The position numbers were made by a program, and so were the translations under genes. This document shows positions 1-10,528 of a DNA stretch of 64,000 bases, piece after piece. Within the stretch, counting starts at the first letter, position 1. Each line of letters opens with the position of its first letter. The DNA is from Haloarchaeobius salinus (GTDB taxonomy: Archaea > Halobacteriota > Halobacteria > Halobacteriales > Natrialbaceae), in the NCBI RefSeq assembly GCF_024464185.1, contig NZ_JANHAU010000002.1, forward strand, positions 434,001-498,000, written 5' to 3'. The notes under the pieces were generated by a model that had not been told where the DNA came from, did no database searches, and worked only from the letters and a program-made list of their open reading frames with translations.

Positions 1-1
1 C

Positions 2-1525
2 CTGCCCTCGATCCCGGAGGCGGTCGCGGTGATGCTCGCCTGCGCCCGTATCGGTGCCGTTCACAACGTCGTCTTCGCGGGCTTCTCGGCGGACGCGCTC
101 GCCACCCGGATGGAGCGTGCGGAGTCGCGCTACCTCGTCACCTGCGACGGCTACTACCGTCGCGGCGAGGCGGTGAACCAGCGCCGCCGGGCGGACAACG
201 CGCGGATGGCGCTCCCGTACGAGCTCGAGGCGACGGTCGTCGTCGACCGGCTCGCCGCCGGCAGCGGGCGCGACGGCGGCGACGACACCGCCCGCTACGA
301 CGACATCCTCGCGGCGAACGAGGGTGCGACCGTCGACCCCGTCCCGCGCGAGGCCTCGGCCCCGCTCTTCCGGATGTACACCTCGGGCACGACCGGCGAG
401 CCCAAAGCCGTCACCCACACCACCGGCGGCTACCTCGCGCAGGTCGTCTGGACGAGCGAGCGCGTGCTCGACGTCGACCCCGGGACGACGGTCTGGAGCA
501 CCGCCGACCTCGGCTGGATCACCGGCCACAGCTACGTCGTCTACGGCCCGCTCTCGCTCGGCGCGACGACCGTCCTGAGCGAGGGGAGCCCCGACGCGGC
601 CGACCGCGACCGGCCGTGGGAGGTCGTCGAGCGGAACGGCGTGAACGTCCTCTACACCGCCCCGACCGTCGTCCGCTCGTTCATGAAGTGGGGGACGGCG
701 TCGCCCGATGCGCACGACCTCTCCAGCCTCCGGCTCCTCGGCAGCGTCGGCGAGCCGCTCGACGCGGAGACGTGGCACTGGTACCACGAGCACGTCGGCG
801 GCGGCGACTGCCCCGTGGTCGACACCTGGTGGCAGACCGAGACGGGTGCGGTGCTGCTGACGACGCTGCCGGGGGTCGACGCGATGAAGCCCGGCTCGGT
901 CGGCCGGCCACTGGCCGGTATCGACGCCACCGTCCGCGACGACGCCGACGCGGTCTGTCCCCCGGGCGAGCGGGGCTGGCTCTCGGTCGACCGGCCCTGG
1001 CCCGCGATGGCGCGCGAGCTCGCCACCGCCAGCGAGTGGGGCGCGGCGGCCGACGCGGCCGGGCGCTGGCGCTACCGCGTCGGCGACGAGGCGGTGACCG
1101 ACGCGGACGGCTACGTCACCGTGCTCGGTCGGGTCGACGACGTGCTGAACGTGGGTGGCCGGCGGTTCAGCACCGCCGAGATAGAGCACGCCATCGTCGA
1201 GGTCGACGGCGTCGCCGAGGCGGCCGTCATCGGTCGCGACGATCCAGACGTCGGGACCGCCATCGTCGCCTACGTCACCACCGAGGACGGTCCGGCCGGC
1301 GCGACCGTCTCGCACGACGACGTCGACGCGGCGGTCTCGGCTGCCATCGGCGCGGGCTCGACGCCCGACGAGGTCGTGTTCACGCCCGACCTGCCGAAGA
1401 CCCGCTCCGGGAAGATCATGCGCAGACTGCTCGGCGACATCGCCAACGGCGAGGACTACGGCGACACGAGCGCGCTGCGCAACCCGGAGGTCGTCGGCGA
1501 GCTGGAGGCGCGCCAGCGCGAGTAG
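2..1525 (+). CDS. Acetyl-CoA synthetase paralogue (5' end outside window)
   Basis: AMP-forming acyl-CoA synthetase; members activate acetate or a similar short acid to the acyl-CoA through an acyl-adenylate. The reading frame is already open at base 2 and matches the middle and end of the family, so the N-terminus lies upstream. Visible motifs are the P-loop YTSGTTGEPKAV, the acetate-pocket motif DTWWQTETG and the C-terminal PKTRSGKIM with the adenylation lysine. It is clearly paralogous to the complete enzyme at 3555, but the hinge/A8 region reads NVGGRRFSTAEIE instead of NVSGHRLGTMEIE, and the stretch before it (about 1010-1080) lacks the usual R-x-x-Y-x-x-x-x-x-R-F segment. Substrate or CoA handling may therefore differ. 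Confidence 0.93.
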   Translation: MPSIPEAVAVMLACARIGAVHNVVFAGFSADALATRMERAESRYLVTCDGYYRRGEAVNQRRRADNARMALPYELEATVVVDRLAAGSGRDGGDDTARYDDILAANEGATVDPVPREASAPLFRMYTSGTTGEPKAVTHTTGGYLAQVVWTSERVLDVDPGTTVWSTADLGWITGHSYVVYGPLSLGATTVLSEGSPDAADRDRPWEVVERNGVNVLYTAPTVVRSFMKWGTASPDAHDLSSLRLLGSVGEPLDAETWHWYHEHVGGGDCPVVDTWWQTETGAVLLTTLPGVDAMKPGSVGRPLAGIDATVRDDADAVCPPGERGWLSVDRPWPAMARELATASEWGAAADAAGRWRYRVGDEAVTDADGYVTVLGRVDDVLNVGGRRFSTAEIEHAIVEVDGVAEAAVIGRDDPDVGTAIVAYVTTEDGPAGATVSHDDVDAAVSAAIGAGSTPDEVVFTPDLPKTRSGKIMRRLLGDIANGEDYGDTSALRNPEVVGELEARQRE

Positions 1526-1612
1526 CTCGTCTCGCCAGGCCAACACGAGTTCGCTGCTGACAGAGAGCCGAAATAGAGATGGTCGATTGTAGTCGAACGG
1601 ACTCCGGCCAGC

Positions 1613-1632
1613 GTCCAGTCCCCGAGCTGGAC
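1613..1632. repeat. Small inverted repeat upstream of the Bat-type regulator
   Basis: GTCCAG (1613-1618) and CTGGAC (1627-1632) form a perfect 6-bp inverted repeat with an 8-base spacer. It lies about 55-70 bases before the regulator start at 1685 and 90 bases after the preceding stop, so it could be an operator or a termination hairpin. A 6-bp match alone is weak evidence. Confidence 0.3.
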
Positions 1633-1684
1633 GGAACTGAAGCGGCGATACAACTATTTCGCTGGCTGTGGATAGCCGAAACAC

Positions 1685-3334
1685 ATGGGTCGACCGCTCA
1701 CTGACGCGGGCTACGACCGCCTCCGACGGCACGCCGAGAGCCACCGCGAGGACCTCGTCTGCCGGCTCTGTGCCGAGGCCGGACTCCGTCCAGCGGAGGT
1801 GACGCAGGTGACGCCGGACTCGGTCGTCGCGGTCGACGACGCGTTCCTGCTCGACCTCCCGGACCGGACGGCGTTCCTGCCGGCCGACGTGGCGCACGAC
1901 CTGCGGCTGTACGCCGACGCGACGGACTGCGCGCCCGACGAGCCCGTCGTCGACGTGTCGCCGCGCCGGGTACAGATGCTCGTCCGCGAGGTCGCCGACC
2001 GCGCCGCCGACGTGACCGGCGAGGCGCGCTTCGCCGACGTGTCGAGTCGGGACCTCCGTGAGCAGTTCGTCCTCCGGCACCTCCAGGCCGGCGTCGACCC
2101 ACGGGTGGTCGCCGCCGCGGCCGGGTTCGAGGGCGTGGCCGGGCTCGCACCGTACCTCGACGAGCCCTCGGGCGTGGAGCTCGCGGCCGCGCTCTCCGGG
2201 GGCGACGGCCACGACGACGACGAGCTGTCGGCCCGGTCGCGCGCCGCCGTCGACCTCCTCGCGACGCTCGCAGGCGATCTCGGAGCCGTGACGACGACGG
2301 AGGAGCTGTACGCCCGGCTCTGCGACCGGGTCGTGAGCGTCGCGGGCTACGAGTCGGCCTGGGTCGCGCGGGCGACCGACGACGGGCTGGAACGGCGGGC
2401 ACACGCGGGCTTCGACGGGGCCGTCGTCGACACCCTCCTCGCGGACTACGCGGACGACCTCGACGCGGTCCTGCGCTCCGGCACACACCGCGTCCTCGAC
2501 CTCGCTGGCGACGACGTTGCGGTCTGCCTGCCCTTCGGCGCGACGGAGGGCGCGGACCGCGTGCTCGGCGTGGGCGTCGCGGGTCCGGTCGCCGACGCCG
2601 AGACGGACGCACTCGTCGCGCTCGGCGGGCTGGCCGGCCGGGCGCTCGACGCGCTCCGCCGCCGTCGCCGGCTCGTCGCCGACGTGGTGACGGAACTCCG
2701 GTTCACCGTCCGCGACAGCGATGCCGTCGTCGTCGACCTCTCGACCGGCCCGGCCGACCGCGTCGAGGTGACCGGCGTCGTCCCCGGCGGCCCCGGACTG
2801 GTGCTGTACGCCGTCGTCGCGGGGGCGACGCCGGACGCCGTCTCCGACTCCCTCGCCGACGACGAGCGCGTCGAACGGGTGCGCTACGTCGACGACACCG
2901 TCGACGGCCCCGTCGTCGAGCTCGCGCTGTCGAACTCGCCGGCGTCGAGACTCGTCGAGTTCGACGCCCGCGTCGAGTCCTACGTCGCCGAGGACGGCGT
3001 CGGGTCGCTCGTCGCCACGGTCGCGACCGACGCCGACGTGCGCGCGGTGGTCGACGGGCTGACCGAGCGGTACCCGGATTCGGGCCTCGGCGCGAAGGAG
3101 ACCGTCGAACGCACGGTCGACCCCGGCGCGGGCTTCTCGGCGTCGCTGCGGGACGACCTCACCGAACGGCAGGCCGCGGTCCTCCGGGCGGCGTACCACG
3201 GTGGCTACTTCCAGTGGCCCCGCGAGTCGACCGCCGAGGAGCTCGCTGACTCGCTGGACGTGGCCTCGCCGACGCTGCACAACCACCTGCGGGTGGCCCA
3301 GGCGAAGCTGCTCGACGCGTACTTCGAGGGCTGA
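1685..3334 (+). CDS. Bat-type HTH_10 regulator with recombinase-like N-terminus
   Basis: Predicted transcription regulator of the bacterio-opsin-activator family, 549 residues. Residues about 1-165 resemble the catalytic fold of tyrosine recombinases (AGLRPAEV early on, then a region ending LREQFVLRHLQAGVDPRVVAAAAGF), but the full set of recombinase catalytic residues is not evident. Residues about 185-330 look like a GAF sensor, followed by a Bat-specific region. The C-terminus (about 490-549, from LTERQAAVLRAAY to the end) is the HTH_10 DNA-binding domain. It sits between two acetyl-CoA synthetase genes on the same strand, so control of acetate activation is the obvious inference. What the GAF domain senses is unknown. 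Confidence 0.88.
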   Translation: MGRPLTDAGYDRLRRHAESHREDLVCRLCAEAGLRPAEVTQVTPDSVVAVDDAFLLDLPDRTAFLPADVAHDLRLYADATDCAPDEPVVDVSPRRVQMLVREVADRAADVTGEARFADVSSRDLREQFVLRHLQAGVDPRVVAAAAGFEGVAGLAPYLDEPSGVELAAALSGGDGHDDDELSARSRAAVDLLATLAGDLGAVTTTEELYARLCDRVVSVAGYESAWVARATDDGLERRAHAGFDGAVVDTLLADYADDLDAVLRSGTHRVLDLAGDDVAVCLPFGATEGADRVLGVGVAGPVADAETDALVALGGLAGRALDALRRRRRLVADVVTELRFTVRDSDAVVVDLSTGPADRVEVTGVVPGGPGLVLYAVVAGATPDAVSDSLADDERVERVRYVDDTVDGPVVELALSNSPASRLVEFDARVESYVAEDGVGSLVATVATDADVRAVVDGLTERYPDSGLGAKETVERTVDPGAGFSASLRDDLTERQAAVLRAAYHGGYFQWPRESTAEELADSLDVASPTLHNHLRVAQAKLLDAYFEG

Positions 3335-3440
3335 CCTGCGGTCGGTGTCCGGCGAGCGCATCCGGCGGCTAACTGTCTAGAGACCACCGTCGTCGAGCCG
3401 CAACCAACGGTTACTGCCGCGGGAGATCCCCTCTCCGGCC

Positions 3441-3482
3441 GAACGGGCGTTTGAGACGCCAGCGCGCCCGAGAACGGGCGTT
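3441..3482. promoter_or_regulatory. Paired 11-bp direct repeats before acs
   Basis: GAACGGGCGTT occurs at 3441-3451 and again at 3472-3482, a 31-base period or about three helical turns. The second copy also forms a short inverted repeat with CGCCCG at 3465-3470. Both copies are upstream of the TATA-like element at 3526, a suitable place for an activator. The neighbouring Bat-type regulator is the natural candidate to bind here; that is inference. Confidence 0.4.
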
Positions 3483-3525
3483 CACCCGGTTCCCGACTGC
3501 CGGTCGCCCCGATTAGCGCCCCCGC

Positions 3526-3533
3526 TTTTTACG
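3526..3533 (+). promoter_or_regulatory. TATA-like element of acs
   Basis: TTTTTACG is centred about 26 bases before the ATG at 3555. This fits a haloarchaeal promoter giving a leaderless or nearly leaderless transcript and supports that start codon. Confidence 0.5.
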
Positions 3534-3554
3534 TGGCATGGTGGCTGATGGCAT

Positions 3555-5543
<1,989 letters not shown>

Positions 5544-5622
5544 GCGCGGGCTCCACCACCACCACTCGCCATTTGCTGTTGCATCGCACACGACCGCACG
5601 ACACACCACCACGACACGAACC

Positions 5623-6045
5623 ATGGCAGACACCGACACTCACGATACAGATTCGCACGCACCCGTCGAGACCGACGGCGGTCACGACACCGCCGACTAC
5701 CTCGACGTGGAGGTACACATGTTCAAACCCGCGACGCCGTTCATGCGCGACCACCTCAGGATCATCTGGGCGATGTTCGTCGCCTGGGCGCTGTTCGTCT
5801 TCGGGCCGGTGCTCGCGACCTACTTCGCGACGGACCTCATGACGAGCACCACGCTCATCGGCTTCCCGTTGCACTACCTGCTGACGGCCATCGGTGCGCC
5901 GGGCGGCGCACTGGTGCTCTCGTTCGTCTACGCACGGCAGCGCGACAAGCTGGACGCGAAGTACGGCATCGACCACTCGACCGACGAGGAGCCCGGTAGC
6001 GACGCGGACACCGTCGCCGCGACCGACGGAGGGGTCGACGAATGA
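5623..6045 (+). CDS. DUF4212 small subunit of a sodium/solute symporter
   Basis: A 140-residue membrane protein of the DUF4212 family, the small partner of SSS-type symporters. After an acidic N-terminus the conserved region (FMRDHLRIIWAMFVAWALF and onward, residues about 43-110) has two membrane spans. The C-terminal tail after KYGI is acidic and poorly conserved. The stop overlaps the start of the large subunit at 6042 by four bases, so the two proteins are translationally coupled, as in other organisms. Placed directly after acs, acetate or another short carboxylate is the likely solute, but substrate cannot be read from the sequence. Confidence 0.92.
   Translation: MADTDTHDTDSHAPVETDGGHDTADYLDVEVHMFKPATPFMRDHLRIIWAMFVAWALFVFGPVLATYFATDLMTSTTLIGFPLHYLLTAIGAPGGALVLSFVYARQRDKLDAKYGIDHSTDEEPGSDADTVAATDGGVDE
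6028..6034 (+). promoter_or_regulatory. Ribosome binding site of the symporter gene
   Basis: GGAGGGG ends seven bases before ATG 6042 inside the end of the DUF4212 gene. Recognisable Shine-Dalgarno sites here occur mainly at internal operon genes, while first genes tend to have leaderless promoters. Confidence 0.5.
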
Positions 6046-7835
6046 CGGTTGCGGCCGGACAGCCGGCGCTCGCGGCCGGCGACGCGACGCTCGCACCGCT
6101 CCAGCTCCTGCCGGACGCGCTGAACGCCTCGTTCAAGCTCGTCCCGGCGATCATGGTCTCGCTGATGCTCCTGCTGTTCCTCGGCATCGGCTACGCGTTC
6201 CGGGTCGCCGACACGGAAGACCTGTGGGTCGCCGGGCGCTCCATCGGCAACGTCGAGAACGGCATGGCGATCGGCGCGAACTGGATGTCGGCCGCGTCGT
6301 ACCTCGGGATGGCCGCGCTCATCGCCCTCTCGGGCTACTACGGACTGGCGTTCGTCGTCGGCTGGTCGACGGGCTACTTCATCCTGCTCATCTTCCTGGC
6401 CGCGCAGATGCGCCGGTTCGGGAAGTACACCGCGCCGGACTTCGTCGGCGACCGCTTCGACTCCGACGCCGCCCGCGCCATCGCCGCACTGACGACCATC
6501 CTCATCGGCTTCGTCTACTCGGTCGGGCAGGCCCGCGGGATGGGGCTCGTCGGCATCTACGTCTTCGGCGGTGATTACGTCACCATGGTGATCCTGATGA
6601 TGGGCATCACGGTCGGCTACCTCGCCCTCTCCGGCATGCTCGGGGCGACGAAGAACATGGCGGTGCAGTACGTCATCCTCATCGTCGCGTTCCTCGCCGG
6701 CCTCTACGCCGTCGGCTTCACCCAGGGCTACTCGACCGTGCTCCCGCAGGTGGAGTACGGCGCACTGCTGTCCCAGCTCGACACCGAGTTCACCGAGCCG
6801 TTCGCGACCGGCGGCGTCTACATCTGGATCGCCACGGCGTTCAGCCTCATCGTCGGCACCTGCGGGCTCCCGCACGTGCTCGTCCGGTTCTACACGGTCG
6901 AGAGCGAGCGCACCGCGCGCTGGTCGACGGTCTGGGGTCTGTTCTTCATCTGCCTGCTCTACCTCTCGGCACCCGCGTTCGCCGCCTTCGGCACCGATCT
7001 CTACGCGAACCAGGTCGGCGAGGTGTACGGCGCGAACGGGATGTCCGGCGCGGAGGGCGACGTCATCGTCGTCCTGGCGAGCCAGCTCGCGAACCTCCCG
7101 ACGTGGTTCGTCGGTCTCGTCGCCGCCGGCGGTATCGCTGCCGCCATCGCGACCACGGCCGGGCTGTTCATCGCCGCCTCCTCGGCGGCCGCCCACGACA
7201 TCTACACGAACATCATCAACCCCGAGGCGACCCAGCGTCAGCAGCTCCTCGTGGGCCGCGCGACCATCATCGCGCTCGGGGCCATCGTCACCCTGTTCGC
7301 GCTCGACCCGCCGGCACTCGTCGGCGAACTCGTCTCCTACGCCTTCTCCCTCGCGGGGCTCGTCCTGTTCCCGATGTTCTTCCTCGGGCTCTGGTGGGAG
7401 AACGCCAACCGGCAGGGCGCACTCGCCGGCATGACGACCGGTCTGCTCATCTGGACCGCCGCCATCGTCAACGAGGTGCTCCCGGCGTACGTCGGCTTCC
7501 TCGCCGACGCGGCCGGTGAGAGCGGGGCCATCGTCCCGATCTATGCGGACATCTTCCCGGCCATCGGGGCCGCGCTGGCGGGCACGCCCATCGTCTTCGC
7601 CGTGACCATCCTCGTCTCGATGGCGACGGAGGAGCCCGACGAGGAGATAAAGCGCATCGTCCGGCAGTGCCACAGTCCCGAACCGATGGGCCAGCAGCAG
7701 TCCGCCGAGGAGGTCGCCGCGACCGACGGCGGGACGACCGTCACCGACGGCGGCCGTTCCGCCGACCCGTCGGCGACGGCGACCGACGCGGAGGCCGGTA
7801 CGCCCGAGGAGACCGGCGGCACCACGGAGGAGTGA
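6042..7835 (+). CDS. Sodium:solute symporter family carrier (ActP-like)
   Basis: A 597-residue SSS-family transporter with about 13 predicted membrane spans, starting near residue 30. The family signature region is seen in DLWVAGRSIGNVENGMAIGANWMSAASYLG and GFVYSVGQARGMGLVG. The last 60 residues after EEIKRIVRQCHSPE are a cytosolic, low-complexity acidic tail. With the DUF4212 small subunit it should import a carboxylate with sodium ions, and its place behind acs suggests acetate. Four-base overlap with the upstream gene and a two-base gap to the UspA gene indicate one transcript. Acetate versus a related acid such as pyruvate or lactate cannot be separated by reading. Confidence 0.93.
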   Translation: MTVAAGQPALAAGDATLAPLQLLPDALNASFKLVPAIMVSLMLLLFLGIGYAFRVADTEDLWVAGRSIGNVENGMAIGANWMSAASYLGMAALIALSGYYGLAFVVGWSTGYFILLIFLAAQMRRFGKYTAPDFVGDRFDSDAARAIAALTTILIGFVYSVGQARGMGLVGIYVFGGDYVTMVILMMGITVGYLALSGMLGATKNMAVQYVILIVAFLAGLYAVGFTQGYSTVLPQVEYGALLSQLDTEFTEPFATGGVYIWIATAFSLIVGTCGLPHVLVRFYTVESERTARWSTVWGLFFICLLYLSAPAFAAFGTDLYANQVGEVYGANGMSGAEGDVIVVLASQLANLPTWFVGLVAAGGIAAAIATTAGLFIAASSAAAHDIYTNIINPEATQRQQLLVGRATIIALGAIVTLFALDPPALVGELVSYAFSLAGLVLFPMFFLGLWWENANRQGALAGMTTGLLIWTAAIVNEVLPAYVGFLADAAGESGAIVPIYADIFPAIGAALAGTPIVFAVTILVSMATEEPDEEIKRIVRQCHSPEPMGQQQSAEEVAATDGGTTVTDGGRSADPSATATDAEAGTPEETGGTTEE

Positions 7836-7837
7836 CC

Positions 7838-8302
7838 ATGTACGACAGCATCCTCATCCCCACGGACGGCAGCCCGACGGCGGAGCTGGCGGTCGACCGC
7901 GCGCTCGCCATCGCGGAGGCGTTCGACTCGACCGTCCACACACTGTTCGTCGTCGACACCGACGCGATGGAGCTGAGCCTCGGCACCGAGCAGGTCGACC
8001 GCATCCGGTCGGGCCGCTTCGGCGAGATGGACGAACTGGAGGCCCGTGCCCGCGAGGCGACCGACCACGTCGTCGAGGCCGGCCGCGAGCGCGGCGTCGA
8101 CGTGACCGCGCACTTCCGGGCGGGCCAGCCCCACAGGGTCATCGCCGACTTCGCCGAGGACCACGACGTCGACCTCGTCGTGATGGGCAGCCACGGGCGC
8201 TCGGGCGTCCGGCGGGTACTGCTCGGCAGCGTGACCGAGAACGTGCTGCGGTCGACGCACCGCCCCGTCATGGTCGTCGACGAGCGCGGGGAGGACGACT
8301 GA
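7838..8302 (+). CDS. Universal stress protein, UspA family
   Basis: A single-domain UspA protein of 154 residues. It opens with MYDSILIPTDGS and carries the ATP-binding pattern G-S-H-G-R-S-G-x9-G-S near residues 115-130, so it is of the nucleotide-binding class. ATG 7838 is chosen because it matches the family N-terminus and is preceded by GGAGG at 7826-7830. It follows the symporter by two bases; haloarchaeal transporters are often paired with a Usp, which is thought to modulate them. Role inferred from context only. Confidence 0.93.
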   Translation: MYDSILIPTDGSPTAELAVDRALAIAEAFDSTVHTLFVVDTDAMELSLGTEQVDRIRSGRFGEMDELEARAREATDHVVEAGRERGVDVTAHFRAGQPHRVIADFAEDHDVDLVVMGSHGRSGVRRVLLGSVTENVLRSTHRPVMVVDERGEDD

Positions 8303-8303
8303 G

Positions 8304-8528
8304 ATGGTCGACACCGCCGCCCTCGCCGACCACGTCCGCGAGCACCGGTTCGGGATGGCCGCAGACCTCGCGTTCGCGGTCGTCTGGGTCGCCGTCGTGA
8401 CCGCGCTGTTCGGTTGGCTCGGCAGCCCGCGGTGGGCGTACCACCTCGCGCTCGCCGGTGGCGTCGTCGCCTACTACGGCTTCTTCGGCTCGCTGGACGC
8501 TGTCCGGGGGCGCGACCGCGAGTCGTAG
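8304..8528 (+). CDS. Small two-span membrane protein
   Basis: A 74-residue protein with two hydrophobic stretches, about residues 19-40 (DLAFAVVWVAVVTALFGWL) and 46-63 (AYHLALAGGVVAYYGFFG). It begins one base after the UspA stop and is the last gene of the run that starts at acs. I do not recognise a family; its position suggests an accessory part of the transport operon. Confidence 0.7.
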   Translation: MVDTAALADHVREHRFGMAADLAFAVVWVAVVTALFGWLGSPRWAYHLALAGGVVAYYGFFGSLDAVRGRDRES

Positions 8529-8596
8529 CGGGCACCCGCTCCACCCGGCTCGCCGGGACCGACGGACAGTTGTGCCATCCCGTACACCTCCGAACC

Positions 8597-9823
8597 ATGC
8601 GGGCCACCCGACCGCACACCGTCGTCGCCGCCGTCATCGCCTGTACGTTCTTCGTCGGCTTCGGCGGCGGCGTCGTCTTCCCCATCCTGCCGAACCTCGG
8701 CGCGGTGCTCGGCATCTCGTCGTTCATGGTCGGGCTCATCCTGAGCGCCAACCGGTTCGTCCGGCTGTTCGCGAACGCACCGGCCGGTGCGCTCGTCGAC
8801 CGGATCGGTACCCGGAAGCCGTTCATCGCGGGGCTGGCCATCGAGGGGGTGGCGACGCTCGGCTACAACGTCGCCATCGAGTCTGCGGCCCCGGAGGCGT
8901 GGTTCCTGCTCGCCAGGATCGCCTGGGGGCTCGGCAGCGCGCTCGTGTTCGCGACGGCGTACACCATCACCGCGGACGTGAGCGAGGCCAAGTCGCGGGG
9001 CACGAGCATGGGGTTCGTCCGGGCGGGCATCACCTTCGGCTTCCCCGCGGGGCTCGTCCTCGGCGGCGTCGTCAGCGACCTCTACAGCGTCCCGGTCGCG
9101 TTCTCCGTCGCCGCCGCGTTCGCGCTCGTCGCCAGCGGCCTCGCGTACGCCATCGTCCCCGAGACCCACGCGAGCGAGGTGCAGTCCTCGGTGAAGCCCT
9201 GGGAGATCGACCCGAGCGTCCCCGCGCTGACGACGGGACTCGTCAACTTCGGGCTCTACTTCTCCTACGTCGGCGTGCTGTTCTCGACGCTCGTCGTCTT
9301 CCTCGGCGAGCGCGGCATCGCCGTCCTCGGCTACACCGCACAGGGCACCTCGGGCTTCCTCATGGCGGGGACGGTGCTCGCCGGCTCCGTGTTCATGCTC
9401 GTCGGCGGGAGCCTCAGCGACCGTCTCGGTGCGCGGGTCCCCATCGTGCTCGTGTTCCTCGTCGCCGCCTGCGCCGGCTTCCTCGCCCTCTCGGTCGCCG
9501 ACACCGCAGCCGGACTGCTCGTCGGCTGTCTGCTCATCGGCGCGGGCCAGGGCGGTGTCGGCGGCCCGCTGCTCGCGCTGCTGGCGGACCTAACCCCCGG
9601 CGACCGGATGGGCCGGGCGACGGGGACGAACAACGTCCTCGGCGACGTCGGCGGTGGGCTCGGCCCGCTCGTCGGCCTCCCCGCCGTCGAGACGTTCGGC
9701 TTCGTCCCGGTGTACGCGGCCTGTGCCGTCCTCCCGCTCGCGGCCGGGCTCGTTCTCCTCGTCGGCGTCTACAGCCACACCGGGAGTCTGAACCCGCAGG
9801 TCGACGACGCGCCGGCGGACTGA
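8597..9823 (+). CDS. MFS transporter
   Basis: Major facilitator superfamily carrier of 408 residues with about 12 predicted spans. The loop between spans 2 and 3 reads ANRFVRLFANAPAGALVDRIGTRKP, the usual MFS D-R-x-G-x-R/K signature. A start at ATG 8597 gives an N-terminus (MRATRPHTVVAAVIAC) typical of the family. The gene stands alone between the acetate operon and a convergent unknown gene, so the substrate is open; drug or metabolite efflux is common among such proteins. Confidence 0.88.
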   Translation: MRATRPHTVVAAVIACTFFVGFGGGVVFPILPNLGAVLGISSFMVGLILSANRFVRLFANAPAGALVDRIGTRKPFIAGLAIEGVATLGYNVAIESAAPEAWFLLARIAWGLGSALVFATAYTITADVSEAKSRGTSMGFVRAGITFGFPAGLVLGGVVSDLYSVPVAFSVAAAFALVASGLAYAIVPETHASEVQSSVKPWEIDPSVPALTTGLVNFGLYFSYVGVLFSTLVVFLGERGIAVLGYTAQGTSGFLMAGTVLAGSVFMLVGGSLSDRLGARVPIVLVFLVAACAGFLALSVADTAAGLLVGCLLIGAGQGGVGGPLLALLADLTPGDRMGRATGTNNVLGDVGGGLGPLVGLPAVETFGFVPVYAACAVLPLAAGLVLLVGVYSHTGSLNPQVDDAPAD

Positions 9824-9824
9824 C

Positions 9825-10418
9825 TCAGCCGTCGAGGTAGGCGACGAACACGAGTCCGTCCGTCTTCAGCTCGTACTCGACGTCGGTCACCAGCCCGGTG
9901 TAGTCGAACGGGTCGGTGACGAGGTGGAAGCCGTTCGGGGTCTCCCTGCGGAGGCGAATCGTGGTCCGCTCGCGGAGCTCGGATTCGAGCGCGTCGGCGT
10001 CGACCGCCGTCGCGTCGTCCAGGTCGAAGACGAAGTTGGTCTCGTCGCGGCAGCCGTCGGACTGCAGCGTCGACGTGAACTCGCCGTCGACCCGCCCGAA
10101 CTTCCGCAGCACGTCCGTGGAGCCGTTCAGCCGCGCCTCCAGCCAGTCGTCCATCGACCGGCGGAGCGCGAACAGCGCCTGCTGGGTGTTGCGGGCGTTC
10201 GCCGTGAGGTAGAGCCGGTAGGTCGCGTCGAACCGCGAGACGGCGTGGTCGAGCTCCGCAGCCGCGGGTTCGAGGTCGTCGGCGTCACGGACGACCTTGC
10301 GGATGGCCGACGGGCCCTCGTGCGCCTCGTTCTCCTTCGACCGCGCCAGCGCGAGCAGCAGGTAGACACGCTCCGGGCCGAACTCGCAGTACTCGCGGAG
10401 TGTCGGGATGTACTCCAT
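9825..10418 (-). CDS. Unknown protein, possible primase-polymerase-like core
   Basis: I do not recognise a named family for this 197-residue protein. The N-terminal half (about 1-110) is helical. The C-terminal half has FVFDLDD (131-135) followed by ETPNGFHLV with His165, and ends VFVAYLDG. This order of an acidic DxD motif then a G-x-H motif resembles archaeo-eukaryotic primase-type active sites, which is a hypothesis only. The start is supported by CTTTTGG on the minus strand at 10444-10450, 28 bases upstream. It converges with the MFS gene, one base apart, and is divergent from the dioxygenase gene. Confidence 0.75.
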   Translation of the reverse strand: MEYIPTLREYCEFGPERVYLLLALARSKENEAHEGPSAIRKVVRDADDLEPAAAELDHAVSRFDATYRLYLTANARNTQQALFALRRSMDDWLEARLNGSTDVLRKFGRVDGEFTSTLQSDGCRDETNFVFDLDDATAVDADALESELRERTTIRLRRETPNGFHLVTDPFDYTGLVTDVEYELKTDGLVFVAYLDG

Positions 10419-10528
10419 GGTGGGCGTCGGTTTCGCGGGAGTACCAAAAGCTGTCCCGGGGCCGTGGTGGGTGGTGCCACACCCGGCGCTACCTACATCC
10501 GGCCGGCCCGCGAACCACGACCATCGCG

